From assembly GCA_903915315.1 (NCBI GenBank), contig CAIWSO010000570.1, positions 1 through 21,610 on the forward strand: DNA of 21,610 bases, in the 5' to 3' direction. Positions 13,634 through 19,835 of the stretch are shown piece after piece. The position numbers and the translations under genes were made by a program. This DNA comes from an uncultured Spartobacteria bacterium. Its GTDB lineage: Bacteria; Verrucomicrobiota; Verrucomicrobiia; Chthoniobacterales; Terrimicrobiaceae. Under the pieces are notes generated by a model that had not been told where the DNA came from, made no database searches, and saw only the letters and a list, made by a program, of their open reading frames with translations. Each line of letters opens with the position of its first letter. Position 1 is the stretch's first letter.

Positions 13634-14011
13634 TCAACTTCGTTGTATTTTATCGAGTTGGGTTTGTATTTTTTCGAGGAGACGGTCTAGGTCGATGGGC
13701 TTGGTGTCATAGTCGTCGCAACCCGCTTCGAACGCTTTATCCAAGTCGCTGGAGAGGGAATGAGCACTGAGTCCGATCACGGGAATGCGGGCCGTGGAGG
13801 AATCGCTTTTTAACGTGCGTGTTGCTGTCCACCCGTCCATCACGGGAAGGCTCATGTCCATAAGAATGAGAGTGGGCTTTTCGCTGTGGGCCATTTCCAC
13901 GCCTTGAGCGCCATCGAGGGCCATGATGACTTCAAATCCACGGCGCTGGAGTCGCCGCGACAGCATATCGCGGTTCATCTCATTATCTTCGACTAGAAGA
14001 ATCTTATGCAT
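13634..14011 (-). CDS. Single-domain CheY-like response regulator
   Basis: The 125-residue protein is a receiver domain only. The acidic pocket is Glu8/Asp9 (VEDN), the phosphorylation site is Asp52 (LILMDMSLPVMDG), and the switch residues are Ser82 (IGLSAHS) and Lys104 (DTKPID). The MDMSLPVMDGW signature resembles receivers paired with hybrid or simple HisKA kinases. No output domain is present, so it should act by protein contact or as a phosphorelay intermediate. It is the first gene of the minus-strand cluster with the RsbW-like ATPase and the histidine kinase. No ribosome-binding site is seen. Confidence 0.92.
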   Translation of the reverse strand: MHKILLVEDNEMNRDMLSRRLQRRGFEVIMALDGAQGVEMAHSEKPTLILMDMSLPVMDGWTATRTLKSDSSTARIPVIGLSAHSLSSDLDKAFEAGCDDYDTKPIDLDRLLEKIQTQLDKIQRS

Positions 14012-14155
14012 TCGTTTCTGGTTTTAGAAGTCCCGTAATTCAATGACAAGCCGCAAAGGGACTCGCTCGAGAGGCATTAGATCTCTGGATTGAGAAACAT
14101 GGCTGGGCGGGGAGGGAGCTTGCCAAGGTATATGGGATGTGTTTTTTTCTGAGCG

Positions 14156-14473
14156 ATGTCCTATCCCTTATTGGCCCTGTCAGCCCCTGGTTTTCCGGAG
14201 CTGATTTTCATTTTCTTACTCTGTCTTTTGCTCTTCGGAGCAAAAAAACTTCCGGAATTGGCCAAGGGGATTGGTAAAAGCTTAGGTGAATTTCAAAAAG
14301 CCAAGGCGGAATTCGAGCGCGAAATCGCCAAGGCGGCCCAACCAGTGGAGGTCAAGAGCCAGCCCGATAAAGTCGCCCATTCCGTTTATCCCGTTGCGGT
14401 GGCGTCATCGTCTGAACAATCAGCGAATGAGACCTCCGAGCCTCAGCCGGAAATTTCGCCCGCGAAATCCTGA
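14156..14473 (+). CDS. tatA: Twin-arginine translocase subunit TatA
   Basis: TatA oligomers form the membrane passage for folded Tat substrates. The 105-residue protein has a short N-terminal membrane helix (about 13-28) ending in the Phe-Gly hinge (F27-G28). An amphipathic helix follows (AKKLPELAKGIGKSLGEFQKAKAEFE), then a polar Ser/Pro/Glu-rich tail. The FG-AKKLPELAKG pattern favours TatA/E over TatB, which has GP at the hinge. The Glu15 in the helix is more TatB-like, so a dual role is possible. tatC is not in the window. The gene is divergent from the receiver gene, and a Tat-signal PhoX protein is encoded 0.6 kb away. No Shine-Dalgarno is present. Confidence 0.92.
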   Translation: MSYPLLALSAPGFPELIFIFLLCLLLFGAKKLPELAKGIGKSLGEFQKAKAEFEREIAKAAQPVEVKSQPDKVAHSVYPVAVASSSEQSANETSEPQPEISPAKS

Positions 14474-14488
14474 TGTCAGAGCAACGCT

Positions 14489-14959
14489 TTAGTGCACCTG
14501 CATGAAGCTTCCGTTGGGAAGTTGGCGGAAGAGTGCTCTTCCACCCGGATAGGAGGAAATGTAGGTGCCGTCTGATTGCTGAACATAGCTGGGGTTGACC
14601 GGAGCAAAGCCTCCGTCGGATGTGCGAATGTAGAGTTGCTGATTCCCAGATTGTTGCTGTTGATAGCCGGACTGTTGGCGTTGGTCGCCCCCTCCGCCCG
14701 CTTTTGGTATGAAGGCATTGATCGCCTGTGATCCCACGCTGCCCGCACCTGCTGAGATTGCTCCAGCTGCGACAGGATTCACGCCGCGCATCATGGCGCC
14801 AGTGCCGGCACCGATGCCTGCGGCCGTGACAGCCTGAAGAGTCGCGGCACCCATCGGGGTCATGACTGAGCGAGGGCGGCCATCGGGGCCCATTTCCGTA
14901 GTGCATCCGGTGATTAACACAACGGTCGACAAAAGTGAGAGCAAGGATGTGGTTTTCAT
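14489..14959 (-). CDS. Small lipoprotein with glycine-rich core and C-terminal repeats
   Basis: ATG 14959 gives a 156-residue protein with signal MKTTSLLSLLSTVVLITGC (lipobox ITGC, Cys19); a longer frame upstream is unlikely. After the signal come an Ala/Gly-rich stretch of glycine-zipper type (AAGIGAGTGAMMRGVNPVAAG) and a Gln-rich linker. About 48 residues follow with three short similar units (SDGGFAPV, SDGTYISS, PNGSFMQV). It is probably membrane-anchored through the lipid and perhaps oligomeric. No known family is recognised beyond the glycine-zipper resemblance. It lies downstream of the PhoX-like gene, with its own candidate promoter and a direct repeat between them. Confidence 0.75.
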   Translation of the reverse strand: MKTTSLLSLLSTVVLITGCTTEMGPDGRPRSVMTPMGAATLQAVTAAGIGAGTGAMMRGVNPVAAGAISAGAGSVGSQAINAFIPKAGGGGDQRQQSGYQQQQSGNQQLYIRTSDGGFAPVNPSYVQQSDGTYISSYPGGRALFRQLPNGSFMQVH

Positions 14960-14988
14960 GTGTGAATTTATTATCAAACCATCGTGAG

Positions 14989-15045
14989 GAAAATCAACCG
15001 CTTTTCGACTCAGTATATCACCTAGGAATGATCGAAAATCAACCG
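14989..15045. repeat. Perfect 12-bp direct repeat flanking a candidate promoter
   Basis: GAAAATCAACCG occurs at 14989-15000 and 15034-15045, a 45-base period, in the gap between the PhoX-like gene and the lipoprotein gene. The second copy covers the last codons of the PhoX-like gene and the candidate -35 (15037-15042, minus strand). The first copy is 30 bases before the lipoprotein ATG. Confidence 0.5.
15012..15042 (-). promoter_or_regulatory. Candidate promoter of the small lipoprotein
   Basis: On the minus strand TTGATT (15042-15037) is followed after 19 bases by TATACT (15017-15012), about 50 bases before the lipoprotein ATG. The hexamers are good but the spacer is long. The location between two minus-strand genes and inside the 12-bp repeat pair supports a regulated internal promoter. 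Confidence 0.35.
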
Positions 15046-16418
15046 ACACGCCGATTGGCCCACGGACCTTGGATGGCAACGGTGACCCCCGTTTTCTGAA
15101 TATTCACAAAGAGCGTTTTGTAGTCGGGGGAGAAACACACACCCGCGAGTTCGGAGGAATTATAGGAATTGCTGGCGATGTGGTAGCATTGACCTTGAGG
15201 CGTGATTCCGACGATTCGGCAGGAGCGTTTGTCGTAGGTGTCCTCGGCGATGATTACATCTCCATAGTTCGAAATCGTGAGATTATCGGCATAGGAGAGG
15301 ATACTCGCATCCTTGCTTTCCACGAATAGCTCCAACGTGCCCCCGTCATCTCCCTCCTTCCCCGACGGACGATATCGAAAGATTTGACCTTCTTTGATGT
15401 GGCCGCCGTTGGTGCAGGCAAAATAAATCTCACCATTGCCATGCCACATCCCCTCGGCTCGCGCGAAAATTGCCGCGCCCTTGGATTGAGCTTGGTGGCG
15501 AAGATCGTCTTTAGGGGACTCCACCTCATCGAGGTCGACCCAAGTAACATCATAGGAGCGACCCTCCTCAAACGTGCTGCTTTCCCAGTTCCGTGTGTCA
15601 CATTTCGAGATGCCTTTGATCGCGAGAGCTTGCAAGAGCCCTCCGTCCACAAGCCTCCCTGGTGTGCGTGGAATGAAGCGGTAGATGGCCCCATCTGGAA
15701 TGTCCTCCGTTTGGTAAACATGGGATGTCACGGGATCAACCGCGACGGCCTCATGGCGGAATCGCCCCATCGCTTTCAGTGGAATCGCCTTTTGTAGCTC
15801 CACCTTCTCGGTCGCTTGAACCTCAAAGTTGTAGCCATGATCTTGCGTCCAGGCACCACCGGTTAAAATGTTATCCGTTTCTTCACATGTGATCCAAGTG
15901 CCCCAGGGGGTTGATCCCCCAGCGCAATTTCGCTCTGTGCCACCCAAGCTCAAATACTCCGCTTCGATCTGCCCGGTGGCGGGATTGTAGATGTGCGTTG
16001 TGGTTCCCCCGAGCATGGGATTTTTGACTCCGGCATCATAGAGTTGGTCTTGGATCTGGGGAGTTAGCAGACGATGGTCTCTATCGAATGCCCCATCAGC
16101 GTCTTTAGCTGAAATATCGATTTCATGATTCATCACCAAAATCACCCTACCATCTTTTCCTGGAAAAGCGGCCATTCCGTCGGGTCTAGTTGGCAATCGT
16201 AGCCCATCCGTCATGATCCGCCCCTTTTTCGCGATAACCCGGTAGGAAAAGCCCTCGGGTAGATCAAGGATCCGCGCAGGGTCAGGTTGTAGCGCACCAT
16301 ACCCGACGATCGTGGGAGATAATGTCTTCCTCTCCGCCGCAAATAGAGAGTAGGAGCGCAACCCCGCAAACCCCAGAGCAGCCAAGCCGGCTTGCTTAAT
16401 AAAAAACCTTCGATTCAT
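15039..16418 (-). CDS. PhoX/DUF839-family secreted phosphatase-like protein
   Basis: The 459-residue protein begins with a Tat signal (NRRFFIKQAG, then AALGFAGLRSYSLFA), so it is probably exported folded. The PhoX family uses an iron-calcium cluster to hydrolyse phosphate esters. Family signatures are GGTERNCAGGSTPWGTWITC (residues 159-178; Cys165 matches the conserved PhoX Cys), MGRFRHEAVAVDP, TEDIPDGAIYRFIP and YADNLTISNYGDVIIAEDTY. At 459 residues it is shorter than classical PhoX alkaline phosphatases of about 600 or more, so the metal site and activity are uncertain. No Pho box was seen upstream. tatA lies nearby. Confidence 0.85.
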   Translation of the reverse strand: MNRRFFIKQAGLAALGFAGLRSYSLFAAERKTLSPTIVGYGALQPDPARILDLPEGFSYRVIAKKGRIMTDGLRLPTRPDGMAAFPGKDGRVILVMNHEIDISAKDADGAFDRDHRLLTPQIQDQLYDAGVKNPMLGGTTTHIYNPATGQIEAEYLSLGGTERNCAGGSTPWGTWITCEETDNILTGGAWTQDHGYNFEVQATEKVELQKAIPLKAMGRFRHEAVAVDPVTSHVYQTEDIPDGAIYRFIPRTPGRLVDGGLLQALAIKGISKCDTRNWESSTFEEGRSYDVTWVDLDEVESPKDDLRHQAQSKGAAIFARAEGMWHGNGEIYFACTNGGHIKEGQIFRYRPSGKEGDDGGTLELFVESKDASILSYADNLTISNYGDVIIAEDTYDKRSCRIVGITPQGQCYHIASNSYNSSELAGVCFSPDYKTLFVNIQKTGVTVAIQGPWANRRVG

Positions 16419-16535
16419 CAGTTTGGGGACAAGAGGTAAGATTGGACCAAGGTTTTTAGGAGAAAGGTTTGCAGTATTAAGCCCATTGTATGGGGGGGCG
16501 CGACCGAAAACTAGCCGTATTCTCTCGGGGTCTGA

Positions 16536-17102
16536 TTACTTGCTGCCGGGTTTGATGGCGGTCGAGCCGACGAGGTCGGGTGGGAGATTATCGGGAGCGA
16601 AGGTTTCCACATTCATTTTCACGAGGGAGACGAACGGACATCCGAAATCGGGTAAGTGTCCTCCGCTACGGTCAACGATGCTGCCTGCGGCGAGGACGAT
16701 GCCGCCGTGATCACGAATGATCTGGATGGTCTCTTGAACTCGGCCGCCACGGGTCACGACATCTTCGGCGACGACGAACTGCTCGCCAGGCTTGATTTGA
16801 AATCCTCGGCGGAGGACGAGGCCGCCATCGCCATCCTTCTCCACGAAGATGTGTTTTTTACCGAGGTGGCGAGCCACTTCTTGTCCCACAATGATGCCGC
16901 CTACAGCTGGTGAAACGACGGTGGCAGCGGGAAAGGGGCGGAGTTGATCTGCGAGAAGGCCGCAAACTTCGGAGGCGATGGCTGCATCCTGCAATAACAG
17001 GGCACATTGGAAAAACTCACGACTGTGCAATCCGCTTCGAAGCAGAAAGTGTCCGCGAAGAAGAGCGCCGGTTTGGTGAAAATATTCAAGAACCTTGTCC
17101 AT
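16536..17102 (-). CDS. pyrE: Orotate phosphoribosyltransferase
   Basis: PyrE makes orotidine 5'-monophosphate from orotate and PRPP in de novo pyrimidine synthesis. The 188-residue protein is of normal short-form length. It has GHFLLRSGLHSREFFQC near the N-terminus, a VVSPAVGGIIVGQEVARHLG loop (62-81), VEKDGDGGLVLRRGF, and the PRPP motif VVAEDVVTRGGR (110-121). The last has Arg where most PyrE proteins have Thr/Gly in VTTGGS. AAAGG lies six bases before the ATG. The thioredoxin-like gene ends 20 bases upstream on the same strand. Confidence 0.93.
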   Translation of the reverse strand: MDKVLEYFHQTGALLRGHFLLRSGLHSREFFQCALLLQDAAIASEVCGLLADQLRPFPAATVVSPAVGGIIVGQEVARHLGKKHIFVEKDGDGGLVLRRGFQIKPGEQFVVAEDVVTRGGRVQETIQIIRDHGGIVLAAGSIVDRSGGHLPDFGCPFVSLVKMNVETFAPDNLPPDLVGSTAIKPGSK

Positions 17103-17122
17103 GGTGGCCTTTGGGAAGCGGG

Positions 17123-17551
17123 TTACTTGCGGTTATCCTGCACCCATTGGAGGAAGGCCTCGGGGGTTCTGAGTTTGAGGCCGACAAGGCGGGCGACTTC
17201 CTTGCCCGTGCTATCAAGGAGGATCAATGTGGGAAATCCTTTGACTTGATATTTTTGGGAGAGAGCTTCGTTGGCGGCTTTGAGCTCGGCGGATTGTTCT
17301 TTGGCTTGGGGGAAGTCGAGCTTCACCAAGACGAGGTTCTCTTTCGCGAAATCTTCAAATGCGGGCTGCTCGAACACATCTTTGGTGAGCTTCATGCAGG
17401 GTGGGCACCAGTCGGAGCCTGTGAACTCCAGGAGGATGGGCTTTTTGCTAGACGCGGCCTGGGTGAGAGCGGCGGGATAATCCGTGCCCCAAATATCGGA
17501 GGCGTGGAGGCTGATTGTGGCAAGAAAGAGGCAGAGTAAAAGGCGTTTCAT
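17123..17551 (-). CDS. Secreted thioredoxin-like protein with CPPC motif
   Basis: From ATG 17551 the product is 142 residues with a signal peptide (MKRLLLCLFLATISLHA). A thioredoxin fold follows: LLEFTGSDWCPPCMKL (Cys49 and Cys52), KGFPTLILLD with the cis-Pro, and a C-terminal helix (AFLQWVQDN). CPPC replaces the usual CGPC or CGHC, and the FTGSDWC form is common in Planctomycetes and Verrucomicrobia. An ATG at 17563 would add four residues. It is probably a periplasmic thiol-disulfide protein; reductase or oxidase direction is unknown. It is probably cotranscribed with pyrE, with no obvious functional link. Confidence 0.87.
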   Translation of the reverse strand: MKRLLLCLFLATISLHASDIWGTDYPAALTQAASSKKPILLEFTGSDWCPPCMKLTKDVFEQPAFEDFAKENLVLVKLDFPQAKEQSAELKAANEALSQKYQVKGFPTLILLDSTGKEVARLVGLKLRTPEAFLQWVQDNRK

Positions 17552-17616
17552 GGCCTCAAGCATGACCTCATTCGAGGGGAATTCAATGAGAAAACCGAAT
17601 TCCAGCGGAAGCTATT

Positions 17617-18261
17617 TTACTTTGCAGATTTTTTGGTTCCCTTTGCAGCTTTGGCTGCTTTCGGTGCCTCGTCTGGAGCCTCAGGTTGGGGGTCCTCTAT
17701 CTCGGGAGATAAGAGAGGTCCGGAGTCGGGTTGCTCGGCGGGTTCGGCATTGTTGGCCGCTTCGGCGTTCATTTGCTCGATGAGTTTGGCGGGATCAAAC
17801 GGTTCATCAGCGGAAGAAGAGGTTGGGGTGTTTGGAATTTCTGAAAGAAGAGGAGCAAAACCGGAGCTAGGCGTGGGCTTGGGGGTGGATTGAAATGAGG
17901 GCTTCTCGACTTCAGGAATCTTGACGACGAGTTGATCGACAATCTCAAAAATTTCCTCTTCAGCACGAATGATGTCTGCCGCTTTAATAACGAAAGGTTC
18001 GCGGGTACTTTCGTCCCCATACTGGATCCAACCTTGAATCGAAGATTCGCGGGAACTACCGGTCAGGCGCGACTGGACGAGAGCGCTTGTCTTCTGCTCG
18101 CCGCTATCCGAGGTGAGGAGGACTTGTAGGGAGCTGGAGTTGTCGGTGAAGTTCGTGAATCTCTTCAGGCTCCATTTGCCGCCGGTGGAGGGCGGAGCAG
18201 AGAGGGCGTCTTTCAAAAAGTTTTCTGCGATTGCGACGAAACCGAACGAGGTTAACTTCAT
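17617..18261 (-). CDS. Hypothetical protein with Pro/Ala/Lys-rich tail
   Basis: The 214-residue product is not recognised. Residues 1-115 look folded and mixed alpha/beta (SLQVLLTSDSGEQKTSALVQ, SIQGWIQYGDESTREPFVIK, EEEIFEIVDQLVVKIPE). Residues about 120-214 are Pro/Ser/Glu-rich and end in a basic, histone-tail-like run KAAKAAKGTKKSAK. No signal peptide or membrane helix is present, so it is likely cytoplasmic. Basic Ala/Lys tails of this kind often touch nucleic acid, but that is only a suggestion. There is no Shine-Dalgarno before the ATG. A perfect inverted repeat sits 6 bases upstream. The gene is divergent from the NtrC-type regulator. Confidence 0.7.
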   Translation of the reverse strand: MKLTSFGFVAIAENFLKDALSAPPSTGGKWSLKRFTNFTDNSSSLQVLLTSDSGEQKTSALVQSRLTGSSRESSIQGWIQYGDESTREPFVIKAADIIRAEEEIFEIVDQLVVKIPEVEKPSFQSTPKPTPSSGFAPLLSEIPNTPTSSSADEPFDPAKLIEQMNAEAANNAEPAEQPDSGPLLSPEIEDPQPEAPDEAPKAAKAAKGTKKSAK

Positions 18262-18267
18262 AGGAAT

Positions 18268-18290
18268 AACGTATCAACACTGGATACGTT
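18268..18290. promoter_or_regulatory. Perfect 8-bp inverted repeat in the divergent promoter region
   Basis: AACGTATC (18268-18275) and GATACGTT (18283-18290) are perfect inverted copies with a 7-base spacer. The pair starts 6 bases before the hypothetical gene's ATG (18261) on the minus strand and lies about 90 bases before the NtrC-type regulator gene. It could be an operator for a dimeric repressor or a leader hairpin at the ribosome-binding position. A weaker inverted pair TTCTGC/GCAGAA is at 18304-18309 and 18322-18327. Confidence 0.55.
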
Positions 18291-18379
18291 TGTCTCTGTC
18301 AAGTTCTGCCTGCAACGAGGTGCAGAAGGGGGTCGATATGATAAACTTTTATTGGCATTACTAAAAAGGGACAAGTATC

Positions 18380-19825
18380 ATGGTAGGTCTTAAAGTAATG
18401 GCGCTTGATCGCATATTGGTGGTTGATGACACCCCTATCATTCGAAAAACCCTCGAGGAACAACTCCGAGGTAAGCGGTATGCTGTGTCCACGGCCGCAT
18501 CCTTGGCCGAAGCGGAAAAGCGATTTGCAGCGGGGCATTTCGATCTTGTGTTCCTAGACATGGAACTTCCGGACGGCAACGGGAAGCTCTTTATCGAGCG
18601 GGTGTCGCATCTGGAGGACAAGCCTCTGGTCGTGATGATCACGGCCAACGGGTCTGTGGAGACAGTGGTTGAGTGTATGCGCTCGGGAGCGTTTGATTTC
18701 GTCCAAAAGCCATTCTCAAAAATGCAGATCGATCTGGTTTTGAAGAAGGCTGCGGAATTCCAGCGTGCTGTCAAGGTGACGGACTATCTCAATCGAGCGA
18801 CCATTGCCAACCGAGAGATCATCGGTAAAAGCCCGGTCATCGTTCAGCTTCGGGATTTGATCAATCGGGTCGGCCGAACGAATGCCACGGTGATGATCTG
18901 TGGTGAAAATGGGACAGGTAAAGAACTCGTCGCCAATGAAATTTTCCTCACTAGCAATCGTAGTAATAAGCCGTTCATCAAGGTGAACTGCGCGGCCATT
19001 TCGGAAGCCCTCATTGAGAGTGAGTTTTTCGGACATGAAAAAGGCTCTTTCACTGGAGCGACTGACCAGCGCGACGGGCGATTTGAGTTGGCCGATGGAG
19101 GCACGATCCTGCTGGACGAGGTGAGCGAGATTTCGCTCGGTCTCCAAGCGAAACTCCTGCGTGTTCTCCAGGAGCGGGAGTTTGAGCGGGTGGGCGGCAA
19201 CAAGACGATCAAGGTCGATGTTCGCGTGCTTGCGACAACAAACCGTGATCTTTTGAAGGCGGTTGCCAAGGGGGAATTCCGAGAGGATCTCTACTATCGA
19301 TTGAATGTTTTTCCGCTCAGTGTCCCGCCTTTGAGAGATCGAGTGGGTGACGTCGAGTTGCTGGCGAATCACTTTCTTGAGCGATTTGCGAAAGAGCATG
19401 GTTTGAAAACGGGTGGCTTCTCCGAGAGTGCGATGTGTGGCCTGTTGGCTCATCGCTGGCCTGGAAATGTGCGGGAGTTGCAGAATGTTGTAGAGAGGGC
19501 CGCCATTCTCGCTGAAGAGAATGTGCCAATCAGCGCGGAGTTGATGGGCTTAGTGGCTCCGCCCGCGTCTTCGTCAGCCACTCCTCCGGTTGCAGCGAAG
19601 GTATCCGACCAGCCTGCCGTTGAGGAACTGGAGTCCGTGACGCTACCATCTTCTAATGGTGCAGTGATCCCGCTGCATGAGATGGAAAAGCAGGCTATTC
19701 TTGAGGCCTTGAAGAAAACGGATGGCAACCGCACGCATGCGGCCGAACTCCTTCAGATCAGCATCCGCACGCTACGAAACAAATTGGCTGAATACCGGTT
19801 GCAGGAGGCTGAACCTTCGACCTGA
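18380..19825 (+). CDS. NtrC-family sigma-54-dependent response regulator
   Basis: The 481-residue protein activates sigma-54 promoters. The receiver domain has Asp16/Asp17, phospho-site Asp60 (FLDMELPDG) and Lys110. The AAA+ domain has Walker A GENGTGKE (175-182), a sigma-54 contact loop GSFTGA (222-227, a common variant of GAFTGA) and Walker B GTILLDE (241-247). The C-terminal Fis-type helix-turn-helix is at about 440-475 (NRTHAAELLQISIRTLRNKL). ATG 18380 follows AAGGG (18366-18370), one of the few clear Shine-Dalgarno sites here; an ATG at 18398 would lose six residues. No cognate kinase is adjacent, and targets are unknown. Confidence 0.95.
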   Translation: MVGLKVMALDRILVVDDTPIIRKTLEEQLRGKRYAVSTAASLAEAEKRFAAGHFDLVFLDMELPDGNGKLFIERVSHLEDKPLVVMITANGSVETVVECMRSGAFDFVQKPFSKMQIDLVLKKAAEFQRAVKVTDYLNRATIANREIIGKSPVIVQLRDLINRVGRTNATVMICGENGTGKELVANEIFLTSNRSNKPFIKVNCAAISEALIESEFFGHEKGSFTGATDQRDGRFELADGGTILLDEVSEISLGLQAKLLRVLQEREFERVGGNKTIKVDVRVLATTNRDLLKAVAKGEFREDLYYRLNVFPLSVPPLRDRVGDVELLANHFLERFAKEHGLKTGGFSESAMCGLLAHRWPGNVRELQNVVERAAILAEENVPISAELMGLVAPPASSSATPPVAAKVSDQPAVEELESVTLPSSNGAVIPLHEMEKQAILEALKKTDGNRTHAAELLQISIRTLRNKLAEYRLQEAEPST

Positions 19826-19835
19826 GGAAAATTCG

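Noticed and set aside
14029..14063. AGTCCC/GGGACT inverted pair between the receiver gene and tatA
   Set aside because: Only 6 bp with a 23-base spacer; expected by chance in this much intergenic DNA.
16485..16490. TACAAT (-10-like, minus strand) upstream of the PhoX-like gene
   Set aside because: No acceptable -35 at 16-19 bases; too weak to list as a promoter.
17578..17603. 7-bp inverted repeat GGAATTC/GAATTCC between the hypothetical and thioredoxin-like genes
   Set aside because: No T-run and a 12-base loop; could be chance around two EcoRI-like sites, so not called as a terminator.
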